Below, piece by piece: positions 16,915-27,701 of a stretch of 64,000 bases of DNA. The stretch covers positions 62,001-126,000 of the forward strand of contig NZ_QJVB01000002.1 of assembly GCF_003397705.1 (NCBI RefSeq), read 5' to 3'. Below the pieces are notes generated by a model. It was given only the letters and a program-made list of their open reading frames with translations. It did not search any database and was not told where the DNA came from. Made by a program: the position numbers and the translations under genes. Within the stretch, counting starts at the first letter, position 1, and each line of letters starts with the position of its first letter. This stretch comes from Gardnerella swidsinskii. GTDB taxonomy: Bacteria > Actinomycetota > Actinomycetes > Actinomycetales > Bifidobacteriaceae.

Positions 16915-19254
16915 CTACTTATCATTATTTTTACGCAAAGCACTGTATATAGCTTTTGCTTTATTCTCGCCAATTCCAGGTACTTTTTGCAAATCTTCTA
17001 ATGAAGCATTTTTCAAAGATTTTATTGAACCAAAAGATGCAAACAAACGCTTGCGATACACTGCTCCAATTCCAGGAATTGCATCAAAAGTAGAATGCAA
17101 TGAACCTTTTCTTCGCAATTTACGATGATACGAAATAGCAAAACGATGAGACTCATCTCTAGCGCGCTGCAATAAATACAATCCTTCTGAGCTTCTCTTA
17201 AAAATGATTGGATAATCTTCGTCAGGAAGCCACACTTCTTCAAGCTTCTTAGCTAAACCACAAACAGTAATATCACTTACGCCAGCATCTTTCATAGCTC
17301 TTTTAGCAGCTTTTGCTTGTTCTTTTCCTCCATCGACAATAATTAATTGAGGTTTATAAGCAAAATGCCGCGCACTAGTCAATGAATTAGCTGAAAAATG
17401 CTTATTAGAAATACTGTTAGCATCGCAAATATTAATATCAGATGAGTCAGATATATCTGATGAATCTGATGCATTTGTATCAAGCCTATCTTCTACATAA
17501 ACATCTTTATGCTTAAATCTTCGCAATAATGTTTCATAAACAGCACTTAAATCATCTGTTTTACCATCACCATGTTCACCTCGAACCGCAAAATGACGGT
17601 ACTCACTAGGACGAGCAACACCATCTTCAAAAACAACCATAGAAGCAACTTGATAACTGCCATCAACTGTATTTGAGATATCATAACATTCAATTCGCAA
17701 AGGAGATTTACTCATTCCAAGCACTTTTGCTATTTCATTCATAGCTTCTGTTCTCATATCTATGCTGTTGATACGACTAGATTTTATTCGTTTCAATTCC
17801 TGACTAGCATTATCGTTTGCACGATCCATAAGAGCACGTTTTTCTCCGCGCTCTGCAACTCTAATACTTACTTGAGAACCACGAATATTGCTAAGCCACA
17901 ATTCAAGCTCTTGCTTACGTTCATCAGAAATTTTAATTGGAACTATAATCTCACGAGGAACAGGCGAAATAGGAGCAAGTAAATCCTCACGACCTGTTCT
18001 CTCTTGACGTTCACGACGAGTTTTAGTAGCTTGTGCTCGCAATATTACATCAGTTGCAGTAGCTTGTTGCGTAGAGCTAACAGCGTCGCGAACTTTCTTA
18101 ATGCTAATAGTATCTTCATGGTTTTGTGTGTAATTTTGTTCATATTCTGCGTATACGCGAGTTAATAAATCAGCTATAAGATCACTGTCACTAATATGCT
18201 CATTTCGTTCTACCGACCAATTTTTCTCTCCACGAATCATTCCAGCTCTGACAAAAAATACATGAATTGACGCTTCAAGCTCATCTCCGCAGAATCCAAA
18301 AACATCTGCTTCTACATCATTGTCAAACACAACTGCATTTTGTTGCAAAATAGTGTTCAAAACAGCAATTTCGTCACGCAATTTAGCTGCACGCTCAAAT
18401 TCTAGCTCTTCACTTGCTTCTTTCATCTCATTCTTAATTTGTGAAATATAAGACTCTCCAACACTGCCTGTAAGTATGCCAACTACATGTTCTACCATCT
18501 TGCGATGTTCGCTAGGATCTATGTTTCCTATACAAGGAGCTGAACATTTACCAATCGAAGCAAATAAGCAAGGTCTACCAGTCCTATGAGCTTTGCTAAA
18601 AACAGAGGATGAGCATGTACGAATAGGAAAAGTTTTAAGTAAAGAATCTAAACTATGACGAAGAGACCACACTTTTGCATACGGACCAAAATATCTAGCA
18701 TGCCGCGCACTACGATTTCTAGTAATCCATACTCTTGGAAAAGTTTCCTCTAGCGAAACTGCAACATAAGGATATGTTTTATCGTCACGAAAAACTACAT
18801 TAAACCTAGGGTTAAAAGCTTTAATCCAAGTATATTCAAGTGTAAGAGCCTCAAATTCAGTGCTTACAACAGTCCATTCCAAACTGCGAGCTGTAAGAAC
18901 CATAGATTGAGTTCTAGGATGAAGTTGGTAAAGAGGTTGAAAATAATTCGCTAAACGATTGCGTAAATTTTTTGCTTTTCCAACGTAAATAACTCGCCCC
19001 TCGCCATCACGCCACTTGTATACTCCAGGTTGCGCTGGAATATCACGAGAAGCTGGACGGAATAAATCACGAGTATCACCAAGCAATGGAGCTCCTAATG
19101 CATTTACTCTTTCATCATCAAATGATGAATCTTTCGAAAACTGTTCATCTATTATTGCTTGCGTTTTACGCCATTTTTCACTATCTCTCATCCTATTTTC
19201 TTCTTGCAAATCATATGCTTTATAAGAATTTTTATTAAGATTATTATCTTTCAT
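16915..19254 (-). CDS. uvrC: Excinuclease ABC subunit C
   Basis: A 779-residue nuclease making both incisions in nucleotide excision repair. Domain order is intact: GIY-YIG (QPGVYKWRDGEGRVIYVGKA, around residue 75), a cysteine cluster near residues 215-245 (RTCSSSVF, GRPCLFASIGKCSAPC), UVR motif (LEFERAAKLRDEIAVL), RNase-H-like domain (IECYDISNTVDGSYQVASMV and LIIVDGGKEQAKAA) and a C-terminal double helix-hairpin-helix (AIPGIGAVYRKRL, VPGIGENKAKAI). It is longer than the usual ~610 because of a ~70-residue hydrophilic N-terminal extension, a central insert, and an Asp/Ser-rich linker (TNASDSSDISDSSDI) inside the RNase-H region. The ATG at 19254 has GGAGGTG 3 bases upstream. It lies 102 bases after uvrA. 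Confidence 0.96.
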   Translation of the reverse strand: MKDNNLNKNSYKAYDLQEENRMRDSEKWRKTQAIIDEQFSKDSSFDDERVNALGAPLLGDTRDLFRPASRDIPAQPGVYKWRDGEGRVIYVGKAKNLRNRLANYFQPLYQLHPRTQSMVLTARSLEWTVVSTEFEALTLEYTWIKAFNPRFNVVFRDDKTYPYVAVSLEETFPRVWITRNRSARHARYFGPYAKVWSLRHSLDSLLKTFPIRTCSSSVFSKAHRTGRPCLFASIGKCSAPCIGNIDPSEHRKMVEHVVGILTGSVGESYISQIKNEMKEASEELEFERAAKLRDEIAVLNTILQQNAVVFDNDVEADVFGFCGDELEASIHVFFVRAGMIRGEKNWSVERNEHISDSDLIADLLTRVYAEYEQNYTQNHEDTISIKKVRDAVSSTQQATATDVILRAQATKTRRERQERTGREDLLAPISPVPREIIVPIKISDERKQELELWLSNIRGSQVSIRVAERGEKRALMDRANDNASQELKRIKSSRINSIDMRTEAMNEIAKVLGMSKSPLRIECYDISNTVDGSYQVASMVVFEDGVARPSEYRHFAVRGEHGDGKTDDLSAVYETLLRRFKHKDVYVEDRLDTNASDSSDISDSSDINICDANSISNKHFSANSLTSARHFAYKPQLIIVDGGKEQAKAAKRAMKDAGVSDITVCGLAKKLEEVWLPDEDYPIIFKRSSEGLYLLQRARDESHRFAISYHRKLRRKGSLHSTFDAIPGIGAVYRKRLFASFGSIKSLKNASLEDLQKVPGIGENKAKAIYSALRKNNDK

Positions 19255-19356
19255 TTTCACCTCCTTTCCTAAACAAGATTTATGCAACTATTCATAAGAT
19301 TTGTCGAGTAAATTTCTCAGTTCAGCAAATTACAGATCGGTAACTTTTTTGAACTT

Positions 19357-22308
19357 TTAATGTAACATTTGCTTAAGGAATTTACCTGTCCAACTCTCGC
19401 CATTACGCGCTACGCTCTCAGGACTACCTTCTGCAACTAAGGTTCCGCCTTTATCTCCTCCTTCTGGACCTAAATCAATAATCCAATCTGCAGATTTCAC
19501 AACATCAAGATTATGTTCAATTACAATAACACTGTTGCCTTTATCTACAAGAGATTGCAAAACCGCTAGAAGTTTCCTAACATCTTCAAAATGCAGTCCA
19601 GTAGTAGGTTCATCGAGAATATAAACTGTTTTACCAGTAGATCTTCTCTGCAGCTCTGTAGCAAGCTTTACTCGTTGAGACTCACCGCCAGAAAGTGTTG
19701 TTGCGCTTTGACCAAGACGAATATAGCCCAAGCCAACTTTTACTAAAGTATCTAAATATCGAGAAATAGAAGGATATGCTTTGAAAAATATTGCAGCTTC
19801 ACAAATAGGCATATTAAGAACATCTGCAACAGACTTTCCGTTATATGTAACTTCCAAAGTTTCACGGTTGTAACGTTTACCATGACAAACTTCACACTCT
19901 ACGTATACGTCAGGCAAAAAGTTCATTTCTATTTTTAAAGTACCGTCGCCATGACATGCTTCACATCTGCCTCCTTTAACATTAAACGAGAAGCGACCAG
20001 GACCATAGCCACGAACTTTTGCTTCTGGAGTCTGAGCAAACAATGAACGTATTTTATCCCAAACACCAGTGTAAGTTGCTGGATTAGAACGAGGAGTTCT
20101 TCCTATAGGATTCTGATCGACATGCACTACTTTGTCACAAAGCTCAATACCATCAATACGTTTGTGCTTTCCTGGAACAATTCGAGCACCATTTAGTTTG
20201 TCTGCAAGAACAGGATACAAAATTGAGTTTATAAGTGTTGATTTACCAGATCCAGATACACCCGTTATGCATGTGAATACTCCCAAAGGTATGCTTATAT
20301 CAATATTTTTTAAATTATGCTCATGGGCATTAATTATATGAAGCATACGATTTTCGTCTACACTACGACGTTGTTTTGGCACATCTATTGAGCGTCTGTG
20401 AGCAATATAATCTCCAGTAATTGAACGCTGAGCTTTAATAATTCCATCAGACGGACCTGAATATACTACTTCTCCTCCGTGCTCGCCAGCTTCTGGACCA
20501 ATATCAACAAGCCAATCGGACTGACGAATAGTATCTTCATCATGCTCGACAACAATAAGCGTATTACCAAGATTTCGCAGATGATGCAATGTTGCAATCA
20601 AACGCTCATTATCTCTTTGATGCAATCCAATAGACGGCTCATCAAGCACGTACATAACACCAACTAAACCTGATCCAATTTGAGTAGCTAAACGAATACG
20701 TTGAGCCTCTCCACCAGACAAAGTTTTTGCAGCTCTTGAAAGAGTGAGATAGCTTAAACCCACATCGTTCAAAAAACCAAGTCGAGCACGAATCTCTTTT
20801 AATATTTCTGTTGCAATTACTGCTTGAGAACCATCCAAATGCAAAGCATTTACCCATGCTAGACTTCGCTCTACTGGCATATCGCAAACTTCAGCTATGG
20901 AAGTATTAGATACTGTAACTGCAAGAACTTCTGGACGTAAACGCTTTCCATTACATTTTTGGCATGGAACTTCACGCATATACGACTCATAATATTGACG
21001 CATTTGATCAGAATCAGTTTCGTCATGTTTGCGCATAAGCGTACGAACTACACCTTCAAAGCCAGTAGAATATTCACGCTGACGCCCCCACCTATTTGTG
21101 TAGGAAACTTGAACTGTGAAATCATGACCATACATGATGTCATGTTTAACGTCTTCCGCTAGATCCTTCCACGGAGTATTCATATCAAAATGCAAATCTT
21201 TAGCAAGTCCTGAAAGTATGTGCTGATAATACATTCCAGCTGACTTATTCATTGCCCACGGCTCAATAGCTCCTTGCGCAAGAGATTTGTCTGGATCCGG
21301 GATAACAAGTTCAGGATCAATTTCGAGATTGTATCCAATGCCAGAACATTCAGAGCAAGCACCATAAGGAGCATTGAATGAAAATGTTCTAGGCTCGATC
21401 TCATCAAGCTCTAATTGATGATTATTTGGACATGCACGATGTTCCGAAAATGATTTACGACGCGTTTGCGAGTCTTCTGGTTCGTCAACAAAATCAGCAA
21501 TTACTACTCCTTTAGATAGTTTTAATGCTGTTTCAATCGAATCAGTTAATCGAACACGAATGCCATCTTTAATAACTAAACGGTCTACTACTACTTCAAT
21601 TGTATGTTTCTTCTGTTTAGTAAGAGTAATATCTTCAGAAAGCTCATGCATTTGCCCGTCAATAATCGCACGAGCATAACCATCTGAGCGTAAAAGCTCA
21701 AGCGTGTCTTTAAATTCTCCTTTACGACCACGAACTACTGGAGCAAGAATTTGCAATCTCGTACGTTCTGGCATAGCAAGCAATGAATCTGTCATTTGCT
21801 GAGGAGTTTGAGAACTTACTATTTGACCACATTCAGGACAGTGAGGCACACCAATCCTTGCAAACAATAATCGCAAATAATCATATATTTCTGTAATAGT
21901 TCCAACAGTAGAACGAGGATTGCGATTCGTAGTTTTTTGATCAATAGAAACAGCAGGACTTAGACCCTCAATAAAATCAACATCAGGCTTATCCATACGC
22001 CCTAAAAATTGGCGAGCATAAGCACTAAGCGACTCAACATAGCGTCGCTGACCTTCTGCAAAAAGCGTATCAAACGCAAGCGAGGACTTACCAGATCCAG
22101 AAAGACCAGTAAAAACAACCATACGATTCCTAGGAATCGACAAACTTACATTTTTTAGATTGTGCTCTCTAGCACCCTGGATAGTTATTTTCCATTCAGA
22201 AGGAATATTAGATAAATCAGCTATAAAAGTACTGTTGTTAGCGCACATAGGAGCATTATCAAGCAATTCTTGTAACGAGTCGTTTTGTTCATTCGCCTGT
22301 TCTGACAC
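19357..22308 (-). CDS. uvrA: Excinuclease ABC subunit A
   Basis: A 983-residue DNA-damage sensor ATPase. Two ABC modules are visible: Walker [15 protein letters not shown] and [14 protein letters not shown], signatures [16 protein letters not shown] and [15 protein letters not shown], and Walker B regions [16 protein letters not shown] and [15 protein letters not shown]. Zinc-binding pieces include [25 protein letters not shown] and CEVCHGKR. The start is best placed at a GTG at 22308, because GGAGG lies 5 bases upstream of it; a GTG four codons earlier would put that ribosome site inside the gene. A LexA-type box lies 78-92 bases upstream, in keeping with SOS control. Confidence 0.97.
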   Translation of the reverse strand: MSEQANEQNDSLQELLDNAPMCANNSTFIADLSNIPSEWKITIQGAREHNLKNVSLSIPRNRMVVFTGLSGSGKSSLAFDTLFAEGQRRYVESLSAYARQFLGRMDKPDVDFIEGLSPAVSIDQKTTNRNPRSTVGTITEIYDYLRLLFARIGVPHCPECGQIVSSQTPQQMTDSLLAMPERTRLQILAPVVRGRKGEFKDTLELLRSDGYARAIIDGQMHELSEDITLTKQKKHTIEVVVDRLVIKDGIRVRLTDSIETALKLSKGVVIADFVDEPEDSQTRRKSFSEHRACPNNHQLELDEIEPRTFSFNAPYGACSECSGIGYNLEIDPELVIPDPDKSLAQGAIEPWAMNKSAGMYYQHILSGLAKDLHFDMNTPWKDLAEDVKHDIMYGHDFTVQVSYTNRWGRQREYSTGFEGVVRTLMRKHDETDSDQMRQYYESYMREVPCQKCNGKRLRPEVLAVTVSNTSIAEVCDMPVERSLAWVNALHLDGSQAVIATEILKEIRARLGFLNDVGLSYLTLSRAAKTLSGGEAQRIRLATQIGSGLVGVMYVLDEPSIGLHQRDNERLIATLHHLRNLGNTLIVVEHDEDTIRQSDWLVDIGPEAGEHGGEVVYSGPSDGIIKAQRSITGDYIAHRRSIDVPKQRRSVDENRMLHIINAHEHNLKNIDISIPLGVFTCITGVSGSGKSTLINSILYPVLADKLNGARIVPGKHKRIDGIELCDKVVHVDQNPIGRTPRSNPATYTGVWDKIRSLFAQTPEAKVRGYGPGRFSFNVKGGRCEACHGDGTLKIEMNFLPDVYVECEVCHGKRYNRETLEVTYNGKSVADVLNMPICEAAIFFKAYPSISRYLDTLVKVGLGYIRLGQSATTLSGGESQRVKLATELQRRSTGKTVYILDEPTTGLHFEDVRKLLAVLQSLVDKGNSVIVIEHNLDVVKSADWIIDLGPEGGDKGGTLVAEGSPESVARNGESWTGKFLKQMLH

Positions 22309-22385
22309 AATTACCTCCACACTTCCCCATAATCACTTGAATATTCCCAACCAATACCCAATTTTATCACTGACAAGAAAATTAT

Positions 22386-22400
22386 AGAACAAGTGTTCGA
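22386..22400 (-). promoter_or_regulatory. LexA-type (SOS) box upstream of uvrA
   Basis: AGAACAAGTGTTCGA contains the palindrome GAAC-N4-GTTC, the core of Gram-positive and actinobacterial LexA boxes. It sits 78-92 bases upstream of the uvrA start, in the region shared with the divergent ABC-F gene. Two more sites of this form occur upstream of rarA and ruvA. Confidence 0.7.
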
Positions 22401-22454
22401 AAAAGTAAAGTATTTGACTATCAACCACTTGCTGTATTCGTTACCAGTAAGCAG

Positions 22455-22460
22455 TATAAT
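22455..22460 (+). promoter_or_regulatory. Candidate -10 box of the ABC-F gene
   Basis: A perfect TATAAT lies 72 bases upstream of the ABC-F start. TTGCTG at 22429-22434 is 20 bases upstream of it, longer than the usual 17, so the -35 is uncertain. Confidence 0.4.
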
Positions 22461-22531
22461 AGTGAGTTTGCTTATGACTTTTATAAGTAATAAATAATAG
22501 CAGCCTAATTTTGGGGAACGGAACAGACATT

Positions 22532-24133
22532 ATGCCTATTGACGCACAAGCTTTAACCATTCAGATTGGTGCGCGAACGCTGTTAAATCCTACCGATTTT
22601 CACGTCACAAAGGGAGATAAGATCGGTTTAGTCGGCAGAAACGGCGCAGGCAAAACTACGCTTACTCGCGTTATTACAGGAGACATGCTGCCAGCAGGAG
22701 GCTCGGTTAGAGTTAGTGGAGGTTTAGGCTACTTACCTCAAGACACACACGCAGCAGACCCAGAACAAAGCGTTATAGATCGCATTATGAGTGCTCGAGA
22801 TATTGCTTCTATCGTTTCGCGTATTCGCAAAGCGGAAAAAGAAATGACAGATCCAGATCCAGACATAATGACTAAAGCTATGAACCGCTACGACAAAGCA
22901 ATGCAAGATTTTGAAAAAGCAGGCGGTTATTCAGTGCAATCTGAAGCAATATCGATGGCAACAAGCTTGGGACTTCCACAAGAAGTTATGCAACAAGCTT
23001 TAGGCACACTTTCAGGTGGTCAACGTCGCCGCATAGAACTTGCTAGAATTCTGTTTTCTGACGCAGACACATTAATTCTCGATGAGCCTACAAACCACTT
23101 AGACGCAGACTCAATAATATGGCTTCGCAATTATCTTAAACGATTTGAAGGTGGTTTCCTAGTAATTTCTCACTCCACAGAATTACTAGACGAAGTAGTA
23201 AACAAAGTATGGCATTTAGATGCTCAACTTGCAAAAATAGACATGTACTCAATGGGCTGGAAAGCATACTTGCATCAGCGCGTAGTGGACGAAGAAAGAC
23301 GTCGTCGCGAACGAGAAGTTGCAGAAAAGAAAGCTGAACGCCTTATGAAACAAGGCATTCGCTTGCACGCAAAAGCTACAAAAGCAGTTGCTGCTCAAAA
23401 CATGATGCGAAGAGCTGAACGCTTATTAAGCGAAACAAGTGAAGCTCAAAAACAAGAAAAAGTTGCAGATATTCGTTTTCCAGAACCAGCTGCATGCGGA
23501 AAAACTCCAATTATGGCAAAAGATATTTCCAAAGCGTATGGTTCTAATATTGTTTTCGCTGGAATTAATCTTGCTATAGACAAAGGTTCACGTGTTGTCA
23601 TTCTAGGCTATAACGGTGCTGGAAAAACAACAACATTACGAATTTTGGCAGGAGAAGAAACAGCAGATACTGGTGAAGTTCAATACGGACACGGATGCAA
23701 AATCGGTTATTTTGCACAGGAACACGATACATTAGACTTGGATTCTACAGTTTTGGAAAACCTTCAGCATGTTGCACCAAACCTGGATGACACACAAGCA
23801 CGTTCTATGCTTGGCAGCTTCCTGTTTTCTGGCGACGACGCAATGAAGCCTGCCAGAGTGCTTTCAGGTGGCGAAAAAACACGTCTGGCACTTGCAACAC
23901 TAGTAACTTCCAAAGCCAATGTGCTACTGCTGGACGAACCTACTAACAACTTGGACCCAGCATCTCGAGATGAAATACTTAAAGCTATTGCAAAGTATGA
24001 GGGAGCAATCGTTCTTGTTACACACGATGAAGGTGCAGTTCAAGCCTTACAACCTGAGCGAGTGCTACTCATGCCTGATGGCGACGAAGATTTGTGGAAT
24101 GACGAATATCTCGATTTAGTTGCCGAAGAGTAA
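22532..24133 (+). CDS. ABC-F family ATPase
   Basis: A 533-residue soluble protein with two ABC ATPase modules and no transmembrane segment, the hallmark of ABC-F proteins that act on the ribosome. Walker A loops are GRNGAGKTTLTR (about residue 35) and GYNGAGKTTTLR (about 362). Signatures are LSGGQRRRIELAR and LSGGEKTRLALA, with LILDEPTNHLD and LLLDEPTNNLD. Between the modules lies a charged helical linker (EERRRREREVAEKKAERLMK) that would reach toward the peptidyl-transferase centre. Which subfamily it belongs to, housekeeping or antibiotic protection, cannot be decided here. I chose the ATG at 22532; a TTG 7 codons upstream is possible. It diverges from uvrA. Confidence 0.92.
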   Translation: MPIDAQALTIQIGARTLLNPTDFHVTKGDKIGLVGRNGAGKTTLTRVITGDMLPAGGSVRVSGGLGYLPQDTHAADPEQSVIDRIMSARDIASIVSRIRKAEKEMTDPDPDIMTKAMNRYDKAMQDFEKAGGYSVQSEAISMATSLGLPQEVMQQALGTLSGGQRRRIELARILFSDADTLILDEPTNHLDADSIIWLRNYLKRFEGGFLVISHSTELLDEVVNKVWHLDAQLAKIDMYSMGWKAYLHQRVVDEERRRREREVAEKKAERLMKQGIRLHAKATKAVAAQNMMRRAERLLSETSEAQKQEKVADIRFPEPAACGKTPIMAKDISKAYGSNIVFAGINLAIDKGSRVVILGYNGAGKTTTLRILAGEETADTGEVQYGHGCKIGYFAQEHDTLDLDSTVLENLQHVAPNLDDTQARSMLGSFLFSGDDAMKPARVLSGGEKTRLALATLVTSKANVLLLDEPTNNLDPASRDEILKAIAKYEGAIVLVTHDEGAVQALQPERVLLMPDGDEDLWNDEYLDLVAEE

Positions 24134-24142
24134 AATATTGAA

Positions 24143-24170
24143 TTGAACTGAATTACTTGAATTGTACAAT
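24143..24170 (+). promoter_or_regulatory. Candidate promoter of the GT-C-like gene
   Basis: TTGAAC (24143-24148) and TACAAT (24165-24170) are spaced by 16 bases and lie directly upstream of the GTG start at 24185. The short distance to the start implies a very short leader. Confidence 0.45.
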
Positions 24171-24184
24171 AGAATGGTTAAGCA

Positions 24185-26401
24185 GTGATTTCAACATACG
24201 CGTCTAAGACTTTGCCAAATACGACGAATAGTGCCAACAGCCGTATAAGCAATCAAATTGACAATCATTGCATAAAACGTGCGCTACATTTTTTGCGAAT
24301 ACCATTCATCGTAATAATTCTTATAACCTTATTTGAATGTTCTATTGGAAATCTGCCATTTTGGAGCAGTGTTACAGGAAGCACAGATAGCATTTCTGCG
24401 CACAACGATATAGGTTCTGGAATTAGACGCTTAGATTCTGGCGGCATTCTTATAACGGATCCTTCAGAAGCATATTTAGAAGTAACATCCGACGGAAGTT
24501 CGCCTTATATTCGCTTAGAGCCTGCAATTATTAAAAAGAAAAGCAAAAATAATAATCTTATTTCAAACATCAATGTTTTAGTTGAAGCAAACAAATACTT
24601 AAGCAAACCTCAAAGCACAAACACTGCTTCTTTAGACCCATCTTTGCTTAAACTTCCAAAACAAGCAGTAGGAAAATCTTGCATTGTAAGAGTATGGCTG
24701 CAACATCCAATAGGATCAATATTAAATATTGAAGACTCAAGAGCAAACGTTCGAGTGCCTTTTAGGTGGTCATGGGGTCGCGTATTAATACTTGCTATTT
24801 TTGCATTTCTTGTTACGCTTTGGAATCCTTGGTCCAAGCTTTGGAAAATTAAACTCAACACTCATAGTCTTATTCAACGTTGCTGCTTTGCTGCTTCTCT
24901 TCTTCCATTTATTGCTGTTGGTTTAATAACTATTTTTTGGAATTTACGAAACGCAACTCCTATGCATTTTTACACAAACGGTAATTATGCATATGATTTT
25001 GATCAATATGCCCACACTGCAGACGCATTGTTAAAAGGTCAAGTGCATTTAAATCTTCCTGTTCCTAATGAGTTAGAACACTTGCAAAATCCTTACGACC
25101 CTACGGCTAGAAATAATTTGTTAAACCACTCAGTACAGCATATGTATTGGGATTACGCATACTACAAAGGTCACTGGTACTCCTACTTTGGAGTTCTTCC
25201 AGCAATATTGCTATTTTTGCCTTATCGCATTATTTCAAGACTATGGACTCCTGAAGGCTCTATGCTTCCAACAACAGTAGCTACGATAATATTCTTAATT
25301 GGTTTTCTTATCGCAGGCTCCCTATTGGTTATTCGAATTATTGAGCAGACTTCAAAAAAAGTATCTTTAGGAACGACATCCATTGTTCTTGCTTTATTCT
25401 TCATTACTTCAAATACAGTGTATTTGTGGTTTAGAACGTCATTTTATTCCGTACCTATGGCAGCCTCACTTTTCTTCACATCTCTTGGATTGTGGTGCTA
25501 CCTAGGTTTTAATAAAACACACTCTTTGCTAAATATTGTTTTAGGTTCTTTCTTTATCGCATTAAATCTAGGATGTAGACCTACTTTTTCTATAGCCGTT
25601 CTTTTTGCACTTCCTGCAATTTATTCGCATATAGAAAAAGATTTACCAAATATTTTGCGCAACTGGAAACAAGTTTCTTCATGGCATAAGCCTTTTAAAT
25701 ATTTTGCAGCTTGGATACTGCCATGCGTAATTACTGCAATTCCATTTGGCATTTATAATCTTTTGCGCTTTGGCTCACCGTTAAATTTTGGCAATGAGTA
25801 TCAAATAACTATTACTGACATGACGACTATGCGTTTGCCGTCACAAAATATTTTGCCGTCTATTTTCAGCTATATTGCGCTACCTTTGCGTTTTATTCCA
25901 ACTTTTCCTTGGATTGGTATTCAGCCTATCGCATTTGACCGTTGGCAATACGCAGAGCCTATGATTGGCGGAATGTTTACACTTTCACCATTGGCATTAG
26001 TTGGCATAATATGCGTATTTATTATGAAAAAACGCTGCCGCACGCATATTGCTTGGCGCACAAGCGTAATAGCTATAATAGTTGGGCTTGTTCTTATTGT
26101 TTTTGACAGCTTAAAAGCTGGTATCGGATGGAGATATATTGCTGATTTTGCGTGGTCTTTTGCTATAGCTGCCGCAATTGGAATTAGCTTGCTTTTAGAA
26201 TATGCATCCACCTTGCAATCAGAAAATTCTTTACATAAAAAAACTATTGCTTACACAATACGCTTACTTGTAGCAGTATTGCTATTTGCTTCTATTGCTA
26301 TCGCTGTACTCAGTTGGTTTGTTACAGGACGTGAAGACAGCACGCTTCGTTTTAATCCAAACTTATGGTTCGCGTTTAGAAGTTGGATGACATTGTTTTA
26401 A
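24185..26401 (+). CDS. Polytopic membrane protein, GT-C glycosyltransferase-like
   Basis: A 738-residue integral membrane protein. One N-terminal helix (about residues 38-57) is followed by a ~140-residue extracytoplasmic domain rich in beta strands, then about ten further helices from residue 195 to the C-terminus. The block DFDQYAHTADALLKGQVHL, then NPYDPTARN, WDYAYYKGHWYSYFGVLPA and LPYRII resembles bacterial GT-C type proteins that use polyprenyl-phosphate sugars. Acidic residues in DFDQY fit the first-loop Asp typical of that fold. The sugar and acceptor are unknown; decoration of cell-surface polysaccharide or lipid is inferred. The start is a GTG. It is convergent with the next gene. 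Confidence 0.7.
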   Translation: MISTYASKTLPNTTNSANSRISNQIDNHCIKRALHFLRIPFIVIILITLFECSIGNLPFWSSVTGSTDSISAHNDIGSGIRRLDSGGILITDPSEAYLEVTSDGSSPYIRLEPAIIKKKSKNNNLISNINVLVEANKYLSKPQSTNTASLDPSLLKLPKQAVGKSCIVRVWLQHPIGSILNIEDSRANVRVPFRWSWGRVLILAIFAFLVTLWNPWSKLWKIKLNTHSLIQRCCFAASLLPFIAVGLITIFWNLRNATPMHFYTNGNYAYDFDQYAHTADALLKGQVHLNLPVPNELEHLQNPYDPTARNNLLNHSVQHMYWDYAYYKGHWYSYFGVLPAILLFLPYRIISRLWTPEGSMLPTTVATIIFLIGFLIAGSLLVIRIIEQTSKKVSLGTTSIVLALFFITSNTVYLWFRTSFYSVPMAASLFFTSLGLWCYLGFNKTHSLLNIVLGSFFIALNLGCRPTFSIAVLFALPAIYSHIEKDLPNILRNWKQVSSWHKPFKYFAAWILPCVITAIPFGIYNLLRFGSPLNFGNEYQITITDMTTMRLPSQNILPSIFSYIALPLRFIPTFPWIGIQPIAFDRWQYAEPMIGGMFTLSPLALVGIICVFIMKKRCRTHIAWRTSVIAIIVGLVLIVFDSLKAGIGWRYIADFAWSFAIAAAIGISLLLEYASTLQSENSLHKKTIAYTIRLLVAVLLFASIAIAVLSWFVTGREDSTLRFNPNLWFAFRSWMTLF

Positions 26402-26420
26402 ATAATTATTTATATAATTA

Positions 26421-27608
26421 CTATTCTTCTAACAATGCATCTACAGTTCGAAGAAGCGCATGCAATCCGCTAATAAACTGCTGCGGCTCTGGCAATAATG
26501 ACAATGCTAAATACCCATTAACTGGCATATCGAAATAATATCCAGGTTGAGAAACTAGATTGTAATCTTTCATCAATCTCAAAGCTAATACATCATCGTC
26601 AATGCAAGATGGTACACGCAATAAAATATTCCATCCGCCTTCTGCACGCAACGCGCTAACACAGCATTTAGGCGTGGATGCCAACGTTTCTCGAAGCGTA
26701 TGCAGATTATTAATAACACGATTTCGTACAATAGCGCTTTGAGAAGATGCATATTGCAATAATTCTGGTATTCGCTCAGAAACAGTATTACCAATAGGCA
26801 AAAAATCATCCGCTATAACGTCAAGTCTTTTTTGTGCTTCATAAACATCATCTTTAGGACCTGAAACTTCAATCCAACCAACTTTTGCGTGAGGAGCAGC
26901 AAGCATTTTGGAGAATCCATCAAGCGCAAAAACTAAAGTGGAAGATTCTCCAGCAAGACGAGCATTTCCAGCAAAAGGCTCAAGTGAATATTCATAAAAT
27001 ACTTCGTCTGCAATAATCGCAACACCATTATCACGACATAATTGCAATAGTATTTCACGTTCTTCAGGCTTGACATATGAGCCTGTAGGATTATTTGGAT
27101 TAATAAGCACAAGAGCTTTAATACGCAAAGACACATCTTCTAAAAGTTCTCTAACACGCGCAATATCAATAGTCCAAGAACCATCATAGTGCAAAGGATA
27201 CGGTATTGCATTCACGCATTGCAAGCGAGCAATAGACTCTATAAGAGGGTATCCAGGAGTTGGTCCCATAACGGCATCCCCTGCATCACATAAAAGCATC
27301 ATAAGCCATGCGTAAGCTTGAGAAGTTGAAGAAAGCACATAAAGCTGATCTGGATTAAGCTTTGATGAAACAGACTTTTCAGTGCGGTTATCTCGCTTAT
27401 TGATGAAGTTTGAAAGAATATCGCGAATTTCCTTAGGACCCCTAGGGTCTGCTGTGTAACGTCCACTTAAACATTGAGGAGCTAAGCCGTGAGACGTTGG
27501 ATTGGAATCATTTAATTTAGTAAGCTTTACGCCATTAAAAATAGCTTTTCGCTGAGCTAAAATAATAGGATTTGGCTCACTCACATCTACTCTAGAAGAA
27601 AATCGCAC
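26421..27608 (-). CDS. PLP-dependent aminotransferase, class I/II
   Basis: A 395-residue fold-type I enzyme. The pyridoxal-phosphate lysine is in LDGFSKMLAAPHAKVGW, the substrate/cofactor block in LVLINPNNPTGSYVKPEER, and the aspartate contacting the pyridine N in IIADEVFYEYSL. A VMGPTPGYPLIESI block precedes these. It resembles aspartate/alanine-type aminotransferases, but the substrate cannot be set from sequence. The start is a GTG at 27608. It lies downstream of ppgK beyond a strong terminator, so it has its own promoter. Confidence 0.85.
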   Translation of the reverse strand: MRFSSRVDVSEPNPIILAQRKAIFNGVKLTKLNDSNPTSHGLAPQCLSGRYTADPRGPKEIRDILSNFINKRDNRTEKSVSSKLNPDQLYVLSSTSQAYAWLMMLLCDAGDAVMGPTPGYPLIESIARLQCVNAIPYPLHYDGSWTIDIARVRELLEDVSLRIKALVLINPNNPTGSYVKPEEREILLQLCRDNGVAIIADEVFYEYSLEPFAGNARLAGESSTLVFALDGFSKMLAAPHAKVGWIEVSGPKDDVYEAQKRLDVIADDFLPIGNTVSERIPELLQYASSQSAIVRNRVINNLHTLRETLASTPKCCVSALRAEGGWNILLRVPSCIDDDVLALRLMKDYNLVSQPGYYFDMPVNGYLALSLLPEPQQFISGLHALLRTVDALLEE

Positions 27609-27637
27609 GAAAATACCCTAACACTTGGCATAACAAA

Positions 27638-27670
27638 AGCTGGGCTGCAGTATAAACTGCTCACCCAGCT
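27638..27670 (-). terminator. Intrinsic terminator after ppgK
   Basis: AGCTGGG (27638-27644) pairs with CCCAGCT (27664-27670), with an inner GCAGT/ACTGC. It is followed on the minus strand by TTTTGTTATG and lies 32 bases after the ppgK stop. Confidence 0.8.
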
Positions 27671-27701
27671 CAATAGATAATAAATAATATTTAGTTATTT
27701 T

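Noticed and set aside
22309..22320. uvrA start at the GTG at 22320
   Set aside because: The GGAGG ribosome site would then lie inside the gene; the GTG at 22308 is correctly spaced.
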